Assembly (NCBI GenBank): GCA_902728285.1
Contig: CACVBU010000854.1
Span: 215,954-279,953, forward strand
DNA from: Clytia hemisphaerica
Lineage: Eukaryota; Cnidaria; Hydrozoa; Leptothecata; Clytiidae
DNA: 64,000 nucleotides
Direction of reading: 5' to 3'
The notes under the pieces were generated by a model. It was not told the origin of the DNA and ran no database searches. It was given only the letters and a program-made list of their open reading frames with translations. The position numbers and the translations under genes were made by a program. Below, in pieces: positions 34,516-48,454 of this stretch. How positions within the stretch are numbered: the first letter of the stretch is position 1; each line of letters starts with the position of its first letter.

Positions 34516-36905
34516 TAATTTACAAATTTAACTCTGTTAGGGGGTTTGAAATATAAAATTTCCATTGATTTAGAAAAGGGAGAAGCATCTCTCAAACCCC
34601 CTTTAAAAAAATGCCCAATGAGAAACGTGCGCGCGTAGCAGATACCACCAATGAGGTACGATTGGAAATTAAAATTCCCACGGTAGCGAACAATTTGAGT
34701 TAATGCAAAGATCAAATTGATCTTAATTAAAAGAAAATGATACTCGTTTTTGTAACCAACACACAAAAAGAACGAGAGAACACTAAATTCCTACACACTA
34801 TGAACACTTTATTCCCTAGACAAGGAACTATTCGTACAAGCACAAGAAAAGAACGATAAATTCATTTGCACTATGTACACATTTTATTCCCTAAACGGTG
34901 AACAATTTATTCAGTAAAAAAATCTGAACAGTTTGTTCGATATTAAAAGGAACAAAGGAACGTTTTCTATACCTTTGAAGTTATAAAGAATAAACTATTC
35001 TTTAGAGAACATTTTATTCTTTCAAAGAAAACTAAAAAGAACAGAAAGTTCCTTTGGGAACAAAAAGTTCATTGAATAGATGTTCCTTGGGAGTTCCCTA
35101 AATACAGTGTTTGACCAAAGATCAACTACATTAAGGTATCTTTATTTTTCTTTTGACCAACAACATAAAAGATTTTGCTTGAGAAGTACAATCAAAGCGT
35201 AGGCGAGTGGAGTCCGGGCCTTAGCTAGGATTGGTTTCTATTTCGCCCTATTTAAGATGGCGCAGAACTTTTTGATAAATTTTATCCGCAGTATCCTCTT
35301 GACTATTGTTTATTAGGCAAAGTAGCAATAGAGAATCAATCAATCAATCAATCAGTAATTAAATCAATCAATAATCAAATCAATTAATTATTCCTGATTA
35401 TTTTTTATGTTTCAATCTTTAAAGCATTAAAAGCTTTATCTCGTCAACCTGTTCCGACAAGCTCGTTTCTTGAACCCGTCTTACATTTAAAATCTATTTC
35501 ATGTAAATTGGAAGTTTGTTTTGCTACCATGTACAAACCACTCTCAAGGAAGATACTCTCGGGTATCTAATAAACGTACACAAACACATAAACATAAACA
35601 AACACCTACTTGAAAACTTCGATTCTAAAGATTGACGTCAATTTTTTTTATATGAAGACGCTGTATTGAATTTTTTTAAATAAACGTGGAATATTGTTTT
35701 GATAGTTATTTCTAATCATAGTCACAAGTCTCATAGTCTCTTCTTGTGACTATGTTCTAATCAACTGATGAATGCGAAAGCAAGAAACTTTAAGTATTGA
35801 AAAGAAATACAACGTTTCTTAATCTTTATGTAATAAACGTACACGTACGTTTATCAATTTTAACAAAAATTTTCCTCAATTTCAAGTGCCTACTTTTGTT
35901 TCTAATGATAAATATCCATCTTTGACTTTTTAGGTTTGTTCTACTCGTCAAAAGAAAGCAAATTACCCAATATTTACCCCCTAACCTCATTAAAAAGATC
36001 CTTCAATTAGGTTTGCATGCCTCCATTTTCGACCCTGTACGTTTATTCGCTACTGTACGTTTATTAGGTACTCGAGTAGTCTAATTACTCTGATATGGTT
36101 TCCACATGATAGCAAAAATGAATGCCAATTTAAGTGGAATAAACTTTAGCTTGCAAAACATAAGAGTCATTTCTTTTTAATTAGATTTTTTCATGTCTTC
36201 GTCGAAACCTTAATTATAACTAGGCCATCGTTTTTATTTATTTAGATGGAGTGTTATTGTTATTATTTTCAGGAAAAAAGAAAATCTTTTATTTCTTCGT
36301 TTAACCAAACGTGTAGTTACTTACTATTTTTTTGTCCCCATGCATTTCTTATAATCTTGCAATTGACATTGTTATGATTATACAATTTATTATAGAATTT
36401 TTTAAATATTATATTGCTGCGGTGGCATGTTAGTGTAAGCTATGTACTAGTTTAGAATATTTTATTTGAAAACAGAGGTTCAAATAATATTCTAGAAAAA
36501 TGTCATGCCTCATGAATTTTGAAAATTTTTGAGAGAAGAAAGAATTTTTTTTTATTCATCCTGAGGTTTAAGTCTGTGGGGTTCATCATTACTTTAGTTC
36601 ATGAAAGTTCATAATTTTAATAAACGTTGTCTTGTTCAAACCTTTACATATAATGGTAAAAAAGAATTAAAATTGCTTATATATATAGAGAGTTGAATGT
36701 TAGACAGTTTGTATTCCATTCTTTATTTAATTATTTCAATAATTTTAAATTAAAGAAGTAATGAAAATAATAACTACATCAAAAAATAAATTCACTTTTC
36801 TAACCAAACAAAAACAGTAATTCTGTTAGAGCAACATCATTCTCAGCAATTTTTTTGACTTTTGAGCGTTTATAAAGCGGGTCCTAGATGTTGTACTTTA
36901 GGCGT

Positions 36906-37285
36906 AGAAACTTTCGCGATTTTCGCGAATTTTGGCCCTTTTCGCGAAAGTAAATGTCTTCAAAAATTCTAGGAAGGGCCATTCGCGAAAGTTTATGCTC
37001 GCGAAATATTCTTGACAAAATAGAAAATCTGTAAAACTTCAAACTTTGAATAAAATGTAACTTTTATGACACTTTTTAGCCTGCTAAAAGACTAATAAGT
37101 CAAAGGACAAATGTTTCAAGCCAATCCAAGAAGTATTTGTCCCTCTAAGCCATTTTTTCATGTGAAAATTCTCAATTTTACGTCTTGATTCGCGAAAGTT
37201 TATGCTCGCGAAAAATATTTTTCTGTTAAATTCGCGAAAGTAAATGTTGTGAATTTCGCGATTTTTCGTCCTCGCGAAAGTTTCT
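36906..37285. mobile_element. 380-bp MITE with CTTTCGCG ends
   Basis: Ends read AGAAACTTTCGCGA at the left and the complement at the right. Internal TTCGCGAAAGTAAATGT and TTCGCGAAAGTTTATGCTCG units recur. The TTCGCG vocabulary resembles the element at 22616, but the ends differ. Confidence 0.65.
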
Positions 37286-37504
37286 GAAGGGTTTATATTA
37301 TATTGATTGGCTAGTTAATCATTTTAATAAAAAGGTTAACATTTTAGTGTACAGTTTAAAAGTTTGTTCCACAAGGTATTCAATGTTGGAAGATTAAGAT
37401 GAAATATTTTGCTCATTTTATATAAAAATATAATTTTTCAGCTTTGAATTTGAGTAATTGAACCAAACCATTAAGATGAAGTATTCAGCATCCAGTTTAA
37501 ATGA

Positions 37505-37620
37505 TGAGATTTCATCTCCCCAAGTACTTTAGGTCACCCCAAATATTTGAAACATCTTTAGCCCCCACCTTTTTTGGGCTTTTTGGAGGTTGTAACCCCC
37601 CCCCCCCAACTAGCAAGGGA
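37505..37620. repeat. Copy of the C-rich dispersed repeat at 9.4-9.96 kb
   Basis: GGTCACCCCAAATATTT, TTTAGCCCCC, a GGGCTTTTTGG block and a 13-base poly-C run in the same order as around 9880-9955. Confidence 0.6.
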
Positions 37621-38770
37621 GATTGACGCTATGTTTACATGAAAAGTTTTGAGAATTTTACTTTATATAAAAATGTCTCTGCTTTTTTGTGATACTGTAC
37701 ACTAAAATATTTACTTGGTTATTACAAATGCAACTAGCGTTAAGTATATTAATTAGCTAAATGGAACTAAAGATACCTTCATACGGCTTGGTACAAAAAC
37801 AAGGAGAAAACGCTATTTGTCTTGATCAAAGGCTTTGATAATACTCTTTTTTCCTAGTAACAAAATAATAGTAATAATTTTAGATACAAATATTTATGGA
37901 TGGCTAGAAAATAACATTTTGTAAGATATGAACAAAATAACAGGATTTTTAAGTTTAAAAGTACAATAATGATGCGCATATTTACCATCATTTAAATATG
38001 GCATTACGTCTGTTGAAAGTTAAATTCAAAACAAAACTTTTGTAATACCATGATAGTTTTGTTTTAGATTTAACTTTGTTAACTGGTATAACACCACATT
38101 AAAAGTGTAAATATGTTCAACCTATATAAACTCATTACACAATACCCTCTTTGAAAATTCGATACTGTGTCTGATCTTTCAAAGGATACCAAAGGAAGAA
38201 TTAGTTGAAAATTCATACTTTTTTCTCGACAAAGGCGTCAGTCATAAAAAGGAAAGTCCCCTTTAAATTAAATGCAAAAATACCTAAAATACTGGACAAG
38301 ATTGTAATTGAAAAGGTTTGGCTGGCATATTCAATGATTTCCTGCCTATAGAAATTCAGAAAAAAAATTAGAAAGATATTTAGTACTATTACCTTAAGGG
38401 ACTTAATTTTGGCCCTTTAGGTACTTAGGTCAATACACAGCATTTGAAGATCATTAATTTACTCTAATCTGCACGAGCTTCTTACATTCCAGTTTGGAAA
38501 ATATGAAGACGATCATAACACATTTTGTGCAAGGTTATATTTCAGGTCCTATGTGTATTTCAACTGGTATCTGTGTAGCTTTTCTATGAGAATATAATTC
38601 CAGTTATGATAATATGTCCAGCAATATACGGTAATTGCAGCATATCGAACTGCTGCCTGTCTCAGGCCGTCTATCTAGTTCTGTTCACGACATAGAGACC
38701 TGAATAGAATCTCTCATATTCCATACATTTTCCATTAAATTCCATATAAAAACAAAACATAGCTTATTCA

Positions 38771-41700
38771 CTATTTCTCCCCTTCGGCTGCCGTATCATT
38801 GGGCTTAGTTTGGTCAGTGGTTCCGAGACTAGCATAAGAGGGTGGTTGTTCTGTTATAACTGTACTCTCATCACCCAAAACAATAGGGTTCTTAGTAGGG
38901 GATGCTGCTACGGGCTCCCCTACTATAACTCCATCACCGTTCGTTGTAGAGGTTACATCCTCTGACGATTTTGTAATATCATTATAATCTGGGGTATCTT
39001 CCTCTTCCACGACATGTTTGTACTTCCCGCAACAAAAGTTACAACAAAAGCAAAAACAACAACAACAGAAGTAACAACCGGTTATTATTCCGCAAAATAT
39101 CATAAGTCCTTTACACCAGCCGCTACTCAGCATGAAATATGTCTTGACGTTCTGAAAAGAAAATGGAGGGAAATTGTTAAAATGCATGATTGGCAGAATT
39201 CTATATGCACAACTAAATTTTATGCATTCAAAGACAAATATTTTTCAATTAGTGTTTTTATTCAAATATTCTGAATAACTTAAAGGCACCAAATCTTGCT
39301 AATTTTTTTATTTTTCTAGGGTTTCAGCTGAACCATGGAAACTAAAGCCCAAAAAGCAAAACTTCATCAAATAAGCAATTTGTCTAAAATGACCAAAACT
39401 GCAAAAAACAGTGAGCATTTTATTTTTTAGTGTAAGTTCTTTCCATCACTTCAAGTGGACTAGTCCAATCCATGAATTTTTATAGGCAAACTTACCTCCT
39501 CGCCAAATTGTTCTGCAATATACAATCCCATAGATCCATAGCGATCATAAATTTCTTTTTTACTTGGGTCAGATAAAATAGTATGTGCATGGTTGATTTG
39601 TTTAAACTACAAAAAAAAAGATAGAAAATGCTGCTAGATGAAAAAGTCCAAAAATTTATTCTCATAGAGAGGAATAAAATCCATGATTTCTATCAGGCCC
39701 AATACAACAAGTGACACTTATGATAGACCTACCTGGTTATGCATTTAACACATTATAATTGATATCTATGTGTGCGTGACCATTAAACAATCATTCAGAA
39801 CACAAATAGTGACGATCTATTAAAATTAGTCGTTTGTTTCTTATAAAAAAAGCGTTTAGAAACCAAAATTTCATGCTCTTAAAATATTCTTTCAAATTCA
39901 AGACTTTATGAGCAAAAAAAAAACATCTATCTTATCAAAAAAATGAGTAATTTGGCTAAGAACATTGATGTATGCTTATTAATAGTGATTCTTATACGTA
40001 TAAACATGCGTTTTTTAGGCCAACAAATTTTTTTTGAAAAAATCTGCTTGAGCCATCTTTTACCTATGATGGTACCCTACTTTCATGCAAAAAATCAGAA
40101 AAAGTTAATGATCCAATTTTTCAAACAAAAAAAACCTGTTTTTTAGCCGTTTTTTGGCCCAAATTTGCTAAAAAAAATTTTTTTCGACAGTCGGGCTCCG
40201 TCACATTCGAGGGTTTACAGTTATGCATCTTTGTGCAAAAAATCATAAAGAATCAAAGAGCCAGTCTCGAGAAAAGCTAATATCTAAGTAATTGATACTG
40301 TGCTTATAAATAAATATCGATTGTTGCCAGTTTCTCTATAAAAACACGCCAAGTAACCAAAATTTCATGTCTAAACACACATATTCTTCAAAAGTAAGCC
40401 TTCATGAGCAAAAAAACATCTATCTTATAAAACAAGTGATACTTTGATGGACCTACCTGGATTATGCATTTAACACGTTTATAATTGATATCTACGTGAC
40501 GTGACCATTAAACAATCATTCAGAACACAAATAGTGACGATCTATTAAAATTAGTCGTTTGTTTCTTATAAAAAACGTTTAGAAACCAAAATTTCATGCT
40601 CTTGAAATGTTCTTTCATATTCAAGACTTCGTGAGCAAAAAAACATCTCCAAAAAATTGAGTAATTTGGCTGAGAACATTGATGTATGTTTATTAATAGT
40701 GATTCTTATTGATAAAGATGCTTTTTTGAGCTGAAAAATTCATTTTTTACAAAAGTCTGCTTGAGCCATCTACTTTCATACAAAAAATCAGAAAAAAACA
40801 ATGGTCCAATATTTCACTAAGTCCAAAAAACCCTTTTATGGCCGTTTTTTTAGCTGAAATATACCCCAAAATCTTTTTCTCCAAAAATCGGGCTCCGTCA
40901 CATTTGAGGGTTTATAATTTGCATCTTTATGCAAAAAATCGTAGAAAATGAAAGAGCCAATCAATCTAAACCTAGGTAATTGATAATGTGCTTATAAAAA
41001 AATATCGAATTTGGCCAGTTTTTCTATAAAACATGCCAAAAACCAAAATTTCATGTCTAAACACTCGTGAGAAAAGAAAAAACATCTATCTCATAAAAAA
41101 ATTGAGTATTTGACTAAGAACATTGATGTATGCTTATTAATAGTGATTCTTATAGATAAACATGCGTTTTTGAGCCAACAATTTTTTTTGCAAAAATCTG
41201 CTTAAGCCGTCTTTTACCTATGATGGTACCCTACTTTTATGCAGAAAATTAGAAAAATTAATGATCCAATTTTTCACAAAGTCCAAAAACCTGTTTTTAG
41301 CCGTTTTTGGCCCAAATTTGCCCAAAAACATTTTTTTCGAAAATAGGGTTCTGTCACATTCAAGGGTTTATAGTTATGCATCTTTGTGTAAAAAATCATA
41401 AAGAATGAAAGAGCCAATCTCGAGAAAAGCCAATACCTAAGTAATTGATAATGTGCTTATAAAAAAATATCGAATTTGGCCAGTTTTTCTATAAAAAAAC
41501 GCCAAGCAACCCAAATTCCTGTCTAAACAACACATACTCTTCAAAGTAAGCCCTCTTGAGCAGAAAAAACATCTATCTCATAAAAAAATTGAGTAATTTG
41601 ACTAAGAACATCGATGTATGCTTATTAATAGTGATTCTTATAGATAAACATGCTTTTTTGAGCCAACAAAATTTTTTACAAAAATCTGCTTGAGCCATCT

Positions 41701-43779
41701 TATACCTATGATGGTACCCTACTTTTATGCAGAAAATTAGAAAAAATTAATGATCCAATTTTCACAAAGTCCCAAAAAACCTGTTTTTTAGCCGTTTTTT
41801 GGCCCAAATTTGCCCAAAACATTTTTTTTCGAAAATAGGGTTCTGTCACATTCAAGGTTTATAGTTATGCATCTTTTGTAAAAAATCATAAAGAATGAAA
41901 GAGCCAATCTCGAGAAAAGCCAATACCTAAGTAATTGATAATGTGCTTATAAAAAAATATCGAATTTGGCCAGTTTTCTATAAAAAAACGCCAAGCAAAC
42001 CCAAATTTCCTGTCTAAACACACAACTCTTCAAAAGTAAGCCCTCTTGAGCAGAAAAAAACATCTATCTCATAAAAAAAATTGAGTAATTTGACTAAGAA
42101 CATCGATGTATGCTTATTAATAGTGATTCTTATAGATAAACATGCGTTTTTTGAGCCAACAAAATTTTTTTACAAAAATCTGCTTGAGCCATCTTATACC
42201 TATGATGGTACCCTACTTTCGTGCAAAAATCAGAAAAAATTAATGATCCAATTTTTCACAAAGTCCAAAAAACCTGTTTTTTAGCCGTTTTTTGGCCCAA
42301 ATTTGCACAAAAACATTTTTTTCGAAAATCGGGTTCTGTCACATTCAAGGGTTTATAGTTATGCATCTTTGTGTAAAAAATCATAAAGAATGAAAGAGTC
42401 AATTTCGAGAAAAGCCAATACCTAAGTAATTGATAATGTGCTTATAAAAAAATATCGAATTTGGCCAGTTTTTCTATAAAAACACGCCAAGCAACCCAAA
42501 TTTCCTGTCTAAACACACATATTCTTCAAAAGTAAGCCCTCTTGAGAAGAAAAAACATCTATCTCATAAAAAAAATTGAGTAATTTGACTAAGAACATCG
42601 ATGTATGCTTATTAATAGTGATTCTTATAGATAAACATGCGTTTTTTGAGCCAACAAAAATTTTTTTGCAAAAATCTGCTTGAGCCATCTTATACCTATG
42701 ATGGTACCCTACTTTCGTGCAAAAAATCAGAAAAAATTAATGATCCAATTTTTCACAAAGTCCAAAAAACCCGTTTTTTAGCCGTTTTTTGGCCCAAATT
42801 TGCCCCCAAAATTTTTTTTTCGAAAATCGGGCTCCGTCACATTTTGGGCATTGCCATTTTGCATCATTGTGCAAAAAATCAGAAAAAACTAATGAGCCAA
42901 TCTCGAGAAAAGCTGGTAACTAACGGACGGACGGACAAAGGTTTAAATTTATAGGACCTCCACCGGGGTAGGTCCAAAAATTGAGTAATTTGATTAAGAA
43001 CATTGATGTATGCTTATTAATAGTGATTCTTATAGATAAACATGCGTTTTTTGAGCCAAAAATTTTTTTTGCAAAAATCTGCTTGTGCCCATCTTTTACC
43101 TATGATGGTACCCTACTTTCATGAAAAAAATCAGAAAAAATTAATGATCCAATTTTTCACAAAGTCCAAAAAACCCGTTTTTTAGCCGTTTTTTGGCCCA
43201 AATTTGACCCAATATTTTTTTTTTTTGAGAATCGGGCTCCGTCACATTCGAGGGTTTATAGTTACACATCTTTGTGCAAAAAATCAGAAAAAACTAATGA
43301 GCCAATCTCGAGAAAAGCTGGTAACGAACGAACATACAGAGGTGAATTTATAGAACCTCCACCGGGGTAGGTCCAAAAACTGGTATATTACTAATAGAGT
43401 GGCTTTTAATGAAGATCTTTCCCTCTTGTAACCAAATATAATCGCTTCTGTCACGTCTGATTTCTTTCATAAATATAAGACCCTTCCTTTGGTATTGATC
43501 ATTATGCTTTGCTAAAATAAGGTGAAACAACAAATTGAACTTACTTTTTCTGTGGCTTCAGGGTTGTTTGGATTTTTGTCTGGATGATATTTTAGGGCCA
43601 TCTGAAAATAGTAGAAAAATGTAGGTTTAATAAGTAATTTCATGTCAAGTTTTGACATGAGATGCTGAATTCTATTAAAAAGATATATTTTCCTTTATGC
43701 AGTACTTACCTTACGATAAGCCTTTTTGATCTCTTCAGGGGTAGCATCTTTAGCAAGACCAAGGGTTTCATACAAATTT
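38771..43779 (-). CDS. DNAJC5: Cysteine-string protein / DNAJC5 orthologue (3' four exons)
   Basis: Exons 43779-43710, 43601-43545, 39606-39496 and 39151-38771 join in consistent phase. They encode most of a J domain ([20 protein letters not shown]), its HPD motif in YHPDKNPNN, the linker ending [11 protein letters not shown], and then the hallmark string [20 protein letters not shown], with a Pro/Thr-rich acidic tail to the stop. Cysteine-string proteins are palmitoylated vesicle co-chaperones that recruit Hsc70 to SNARE proteins. HPD stimulates the Hsc70 ATPase and the cysteine string anchors the protein to membrane. Length and domain order match animal DNAJC5. The first coding exon (start of the J domain; incoming phase 1) was not found between 43.8 and 50 kb. 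The 3.9-kb third intron is mostly satellite. The overlapping plus-strand frame at 39014-39274 is a shadow. Confidence 0.95.
39880..43375 (+). repeat. Satellite of about 490-bp units in a DNAJC5 intron
   Basis: Seven units beginning GAGTAATTTGRCTAAGAACAT start near 39943, 40658, 41103, 41590, 42083, 42577 and 42976. Central spacings are 487-494 bp; outer units are longer or shorter. Each holds GTATGCTTATTAATAGTGAT, a CCTATGATGGTACCCTAC block, TTTTTTAGCCGTTTTTTGGC and a GGGYTCYGTCACATT block. The last two units end in a CCTCCACCGGGGTAGGTCC motif, preceded in one by GGACGGACGGAC. Frames at 39943, 42081 and 42637 are satellite translations. Confidence 0.9.
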
Positions 43780-45002
43780 CTGTAAAAAGAATTGGAATAA
43801 TTTCATGGTTTTTGTTATGTTATTTCTGACAATTTTAGTATTTACTAACTCTTCTGAGAACTATTTCTAGCAATAGTGAGAAATTTCTGTCCCATTCCCA
43901 AAAACAGAAGTGCCAACTCTCATGCATTGGGTACGAGACTTACACATTTCCACATTGTCTCACGCAATTTTAGAAAAGTTTGATTTCTCAAGAATTTTGG
44001 AATTTTGAGAAAAATTTCCCTGATATTCCAATTTTTGGGAAACAGTTTTCCGGATTTTCAGAAAAGTTTCCCCAAAATTTTGATCTTTGAAAAAAATTTC
44101 CTAGTTTCAGATTTGAACACAGTTATTTGTGATTGTGGCCTAACAATCAAAATTTCATTTTCCTGATATATACCTCAAAAAAGGGGGCAAAATCATAATC
44201 CCCTTTATAATAAAGGGAAAGGACATATTTGACTGTAAGCTCATAGGATAAGCGTTGGATATCATCTCTGTTATATTTTGAAATAGAACTCTTGTGCAAT
44301 CAATAATTAATTGAAATAAAGATTGCCAACGACCAACGGCATTGCCCTAACAAGGCCTGAACACTGTTGGGCCATGTTCGGGCCATGTTCGGGCCCAAAA
44401 ACAATATTCTCTTGTTGAAGTTCAAATATGTTCAATGTACAGTTGTAGTTCAATTTAAGATTATTCCAATAGTAAGTAGTCCAATTCCAAGGCTGATTCA
44501 ATTCCAGTATAAAGCATTAAAAAGTGTAAATCAGATACAAAATAAAAGAAATTAGAAGAATTAAACTGAGGGTCAAAGTTCCGTGCTCTAACGCGTGTTG
44601 ACGGGAACAACTTGCAGAAGACAAATAAAATCAGGACCAACAAGTTGCAAAAATCAAAGAACTTTTATTTAAAAAGAAACACAGATATTGTCAATTATTG
44701 TCAATTCTCAATTTTATTTTGTGAAAAATAATTATTTTTGACCTCAATTTACTCAAAAACTTTTTAAGAATAAATTCATTAAAATGGGTCTGTACTTAAC
44801 ACAGAGCTTCGATGATCAGTCACAAAAAAGTTACCAGAACATGATTCTAACTTGTGTGGGTCAATGTGGGTCAATGTGGGTCATTTTCGACTGGCCAGCG
44901 AAAGTTCGGGCCATGCCCAAGTTCGTTTACGTAGGGTAAAATAGCAAAATGCGAAATCAATCTAGGCAAATTTTTTTGAAAAATGACCCTACAAGATTTG
45001 AA

Positions 45003-45139
45003 TACCTTATTGGAACTAATGTTCGGGGGAACTAATTTTTGCGGTTGAAAAAAAATATCCGAAAAATTACATTTCGCAAGTTTTAGTTTTCACGGTTTTT
45101 TTTCATTCTAGAATTTTGCCAGTTTGTTCCAATAAGGTA
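45003..45139. mobile_element. Short MITE with ATACCTTATTGG ends
   Basis: ATACCTTATTGGAAC at the left and its exact complement GTTCCAATAAGGTAT at the right, about 107 bp apart. The outer ATACCTTATTGG is shared with the left edge of the element at 22616, so the two may be related or share a target preference. Confidence 0.6.
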
Positions 45140-45889
45140 TATCTTTTTATTCCATGAAGCAATTACTTTCTTTCAAATAAAAATATATCGACAATCAAAA
45201 ATTTCAGGAGTCTTTGTTTTGATCTGAAATTTTCAGGAGAGGTGGCCAACATGATTCCCTTGCTCATGTCAAAGCGGCGTGGGACGGGGGTAACAGAATT
45301 AAAGTAAAATTCTAATTAAAATCACAGCAAATCATTACCCAAAAAAGTGCCTGAGAAGGGTTGAATATTTTGAGATCATTATTTGAAGGGGGTATAGGGG
45401 TTCAAAATTAAAACGTCCATTGATGTTTTCCTTGGCAAGTCTGAGTTGGGAAGGCTCCACCTTAAGCTTAAATATTCAACAAAAAATGGGAACAAGCCAA
45501 AATTAATTCTCACCAAATTTAGAAATTTTATTATAAAATCGCCAAAATTTCTTCCTGCCAGAATTTCCTTCAAGGTAGATGAATGAGTATTTCACTGATA
45601 GTAGAACTAATCAGGAACTTGGACTTTTTTAAAGAATTTCAAAAAATTTGTTAGTTCTGGAAATCTCAAAAGATTTGGAAATGTAAGAAAATTATTAAAT
45701 CAGTTGAACAACGTAAACACAAGTTGTGATCATCCCAGCCTTGAAAACAGAACACAGTTTTTCCCAAATTGTTTTATATACCACAGAAAAAGTTCACAGC
45801 ATTATTAACCTTTGAAGCTTAAAATAAAGTGAAGTCATAATACTTGAATCAAGAGAACAACACAAGTGTTTAAAAAACCAAGGCGGTGT

Positions 45890-46100
45890 CAATCGAACTG
45901 TTCGATTATCGAACTAATCGAACTTAATCGAACCCTATTGAACGCTAGCTGTTCGATTACCGAACCCAATTGAACACCTATCGAACCGGGAAAACTTTCG
46001 TAAAGTTTGATGACTGTTCGATTATATGATTATAGTTCGATCGCAGTTCGATCAGTTCGATTAAGATCGATTAGGTTCAATTGGTTCGATTAAATCGATT
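45890..46100. repeat. TTCGAT/ATCGAAC-rich palindromic repeat, copy 1
   Basis: Dense ATCGAAC units in the left half and TTCGAT units in the right half, so the stretch can fold on itself. TAAAGTTYGATRRCTGTTCGAT is shared with the copy at 48.5 kb. Confidence 0.65.
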
Positions 46101-48454
46101 TATACCTTGCCGCCCAATTTTTTATTTATATTCCGAGGGCGTAGTGGCGGCCGCCCACGGGCCATTCCCGCGGGCCATCCTATATCTATCCCATCGGATG
46201 GGACAAGCTGGAGCATTTACACAGTCAGGGCCTCCTTTCATTTATTTTATATTACGCAAACGGCAGTGTGTGCTAAATTATTTTGGTTTCGCTTTCGATT
46301 TCAAACAAACATCGTAGCAACAGGGCGCGCGTACATAGCAACAGGGCTGGGTAGAAAAATCTAAACATAGAATTAAAACAAAAATACCGATCATCGTATA
46401 GAGCACTAAAAAATACCCCCTTTCTATGTTTAGTTTGTTCTACCTTGGTTTATAACTGAAAATATCTTCAAAAAACCTTTGTCCGCTATCAGCCCGCGCG
46501 GTAATCTTTGTCCGCTTCAATTCTTAGATAATGAATAAGAGAGGTGCGCTTAGCTAAGCCGTGCTCGCAGGCGATAAATTTATGTTTACTTATCTTGTAT
46601 ATTTTAGTGGTATTTATCCAATGAAAAGGCACAAGTGTTACGCGTAAGCCAAATCGCGTATTACGAACAACCTCTAAATTGCCGAGTACAGGAGAAAAAA
46701 ATCAAAATTCAAAATGGCGGCCAAGCCCATGCTGATAACTATCAAAAATCTTCGTTTTTCAATCAGCCATTGCAGCTTAATAAATCAATGAAATAATTTG
46801 AAATAAAAAGTAAACAAACCTTGAACCTTTCATGAATCCAAATAAATAAAAGTATTCATCTAAAGTGAAGATTACATTTCAAAATAAAACGATTTCCAAA
46901 CCAACCTAAAGTCAGTGTCTGCCAACTAAAAATTTCTCTGCGGGGTCACTGGCAAGGAGTTACGACTTCAGACTTTAGATTCCAATTCTTGTATAGGCTG
47001 CAACTACACTGCCAAATGATCTGTATTACAAATACTTCCAAATGGGTCCATAAGTTAAGAAAATGAAATTATCATCTAGCACGGGAGTTTTGTTTTTAAA
47101 AAAAAACTTCAAAATAAAATTGTTAATGAACTTGTTACAGTACTTAAAATATCACTTACTTACATAATTTATTTATGATATGACATCCTTTTCTGATATA
47201 AAGTCTTTTATGTTTGCCGCAAGAAGAGAGAAAAATTTAATTTGACCCCCGTTTTCATTGGTCTAAAATCACGGATGGTCATGTGACCAGAATTTTTATC
47301 CAGGGAAATGCCGTGGCGGCAATGTTTTGCTTTAGTGAGATTGACCATTTTGTTGTTTTGATTTGAGCGGGCGAAATTTCTGTACAAACCAAAATATGGC
47401 TTTGTTGGAATACCGGTTGAAACACTTGTGAAGGATGTTGACAAAATATGCACGGCGCTGACAAAATATGCACGGCGCTGACAAAATATGCACGGCATTG
47501 ATTATGACATCATTAAATATGTAAATGTTGATTCAATGCCTGTTAAAGAAAATAATTTGTAAATAGTTCTTTTTAACGTGAAATTTAGAAATACCAACAA
47601 AAAAAGAATCAAATTTAATATTTGTTTCCTATCAGTGTTTTTTCCAAGCACCCAAATGCCAACTCAATTCAAATTGAGTTCATTGATAAATTCTATAAAT
47701 TCATTCGATTTTAACCGTTTTAAAGTGCTAGTTAAGAAAAAAATATGCTCAGCTTTCTGAACCCCCCACCAGGGCTAGCCCTGGACCCACAGGGGGGCTC
47801 AAGGCGCCCCCAGCCTCTGATATTGCGGCTTACGCCTTTGTTAAGAACTCAATTTGAAAGTAAAAACGGAGGCATTGCTTGGTGCTTGGAAAAATCCCTG
47901 CCTATCTAGATTATATATATTAGCGTTAGAATACGGTAAATTTTCACGAAAAATATTTCGCGATGGCGATGGCGGTACGCCCAATCACGCCCACGGGAAA
48001 GTTCCAATTTTTAATTATCGGGAAATCAGGGAAACCGGTTCACCACGTGGATAAAAAACGTACAGAATGAAACCTGACAGAAAGTTTTCAACAGATTTAT
48101 TCAGATAAGGCTATAAGAGGTTCATTACTTGTGGAGTGTAAAACCTACATAAGCAAAAACGAAAGTTGTTGGGAAGGAAAGAGTAAACGCAAGACAGAAG
48201 GTTTGGTTGTGTTGATCAGGTATGTTTTTATTTTATCCGAACTAATATTAAAAAAGACCAAGGAGGCCCTGACTGCTTTTACAAGCTCTTTGGTCGTTAA
48301 TTTGTAAAAAAGAAAGATTTTAATTTTTATTACTTTCTTTAAAGAAAGTGTCATCTCTATTATTTCAAATGAGCAATAATGAGTGAAGCATACGGTGCCT
48401 GTGTTTTGATTAAACAACCTCGTAATTTTTTGAAAGGTAAAGAAAAGTAGAATT

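Larger units (their letters stand above)
34520..38770. other. Gene-free stretch with repeats
   Basis: No coding exon is supported. Contents: GTTCTTT/AAGAACA-rich DNA at 34780-35100; an AATC microsatellite at 35330-35395; a MITE at 36906-37285; a poly-C repeat at 37510-37620; AT-rich spacer elsewhere. The end of the helicase/recombinase element probably lies in its first few hundred bases, but no terminal repeat is visible. Confidence 0.5.

Noticed and set aside
34281-34766. 161-residue minus ORF
   Set aside because: Overlaps the recombinase first exon in another frame and has no motif.
39943-42954. Repeated ORFs starting MSNL or MRFL
   Set aside because: Same frame in successive satellite units inside a DNAJC5 intron.
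46107-46364. ORFs over the NotI-containing GC island
   Set aside because: Short, unspliced, no motif; composition reflects a GC-rich patch.
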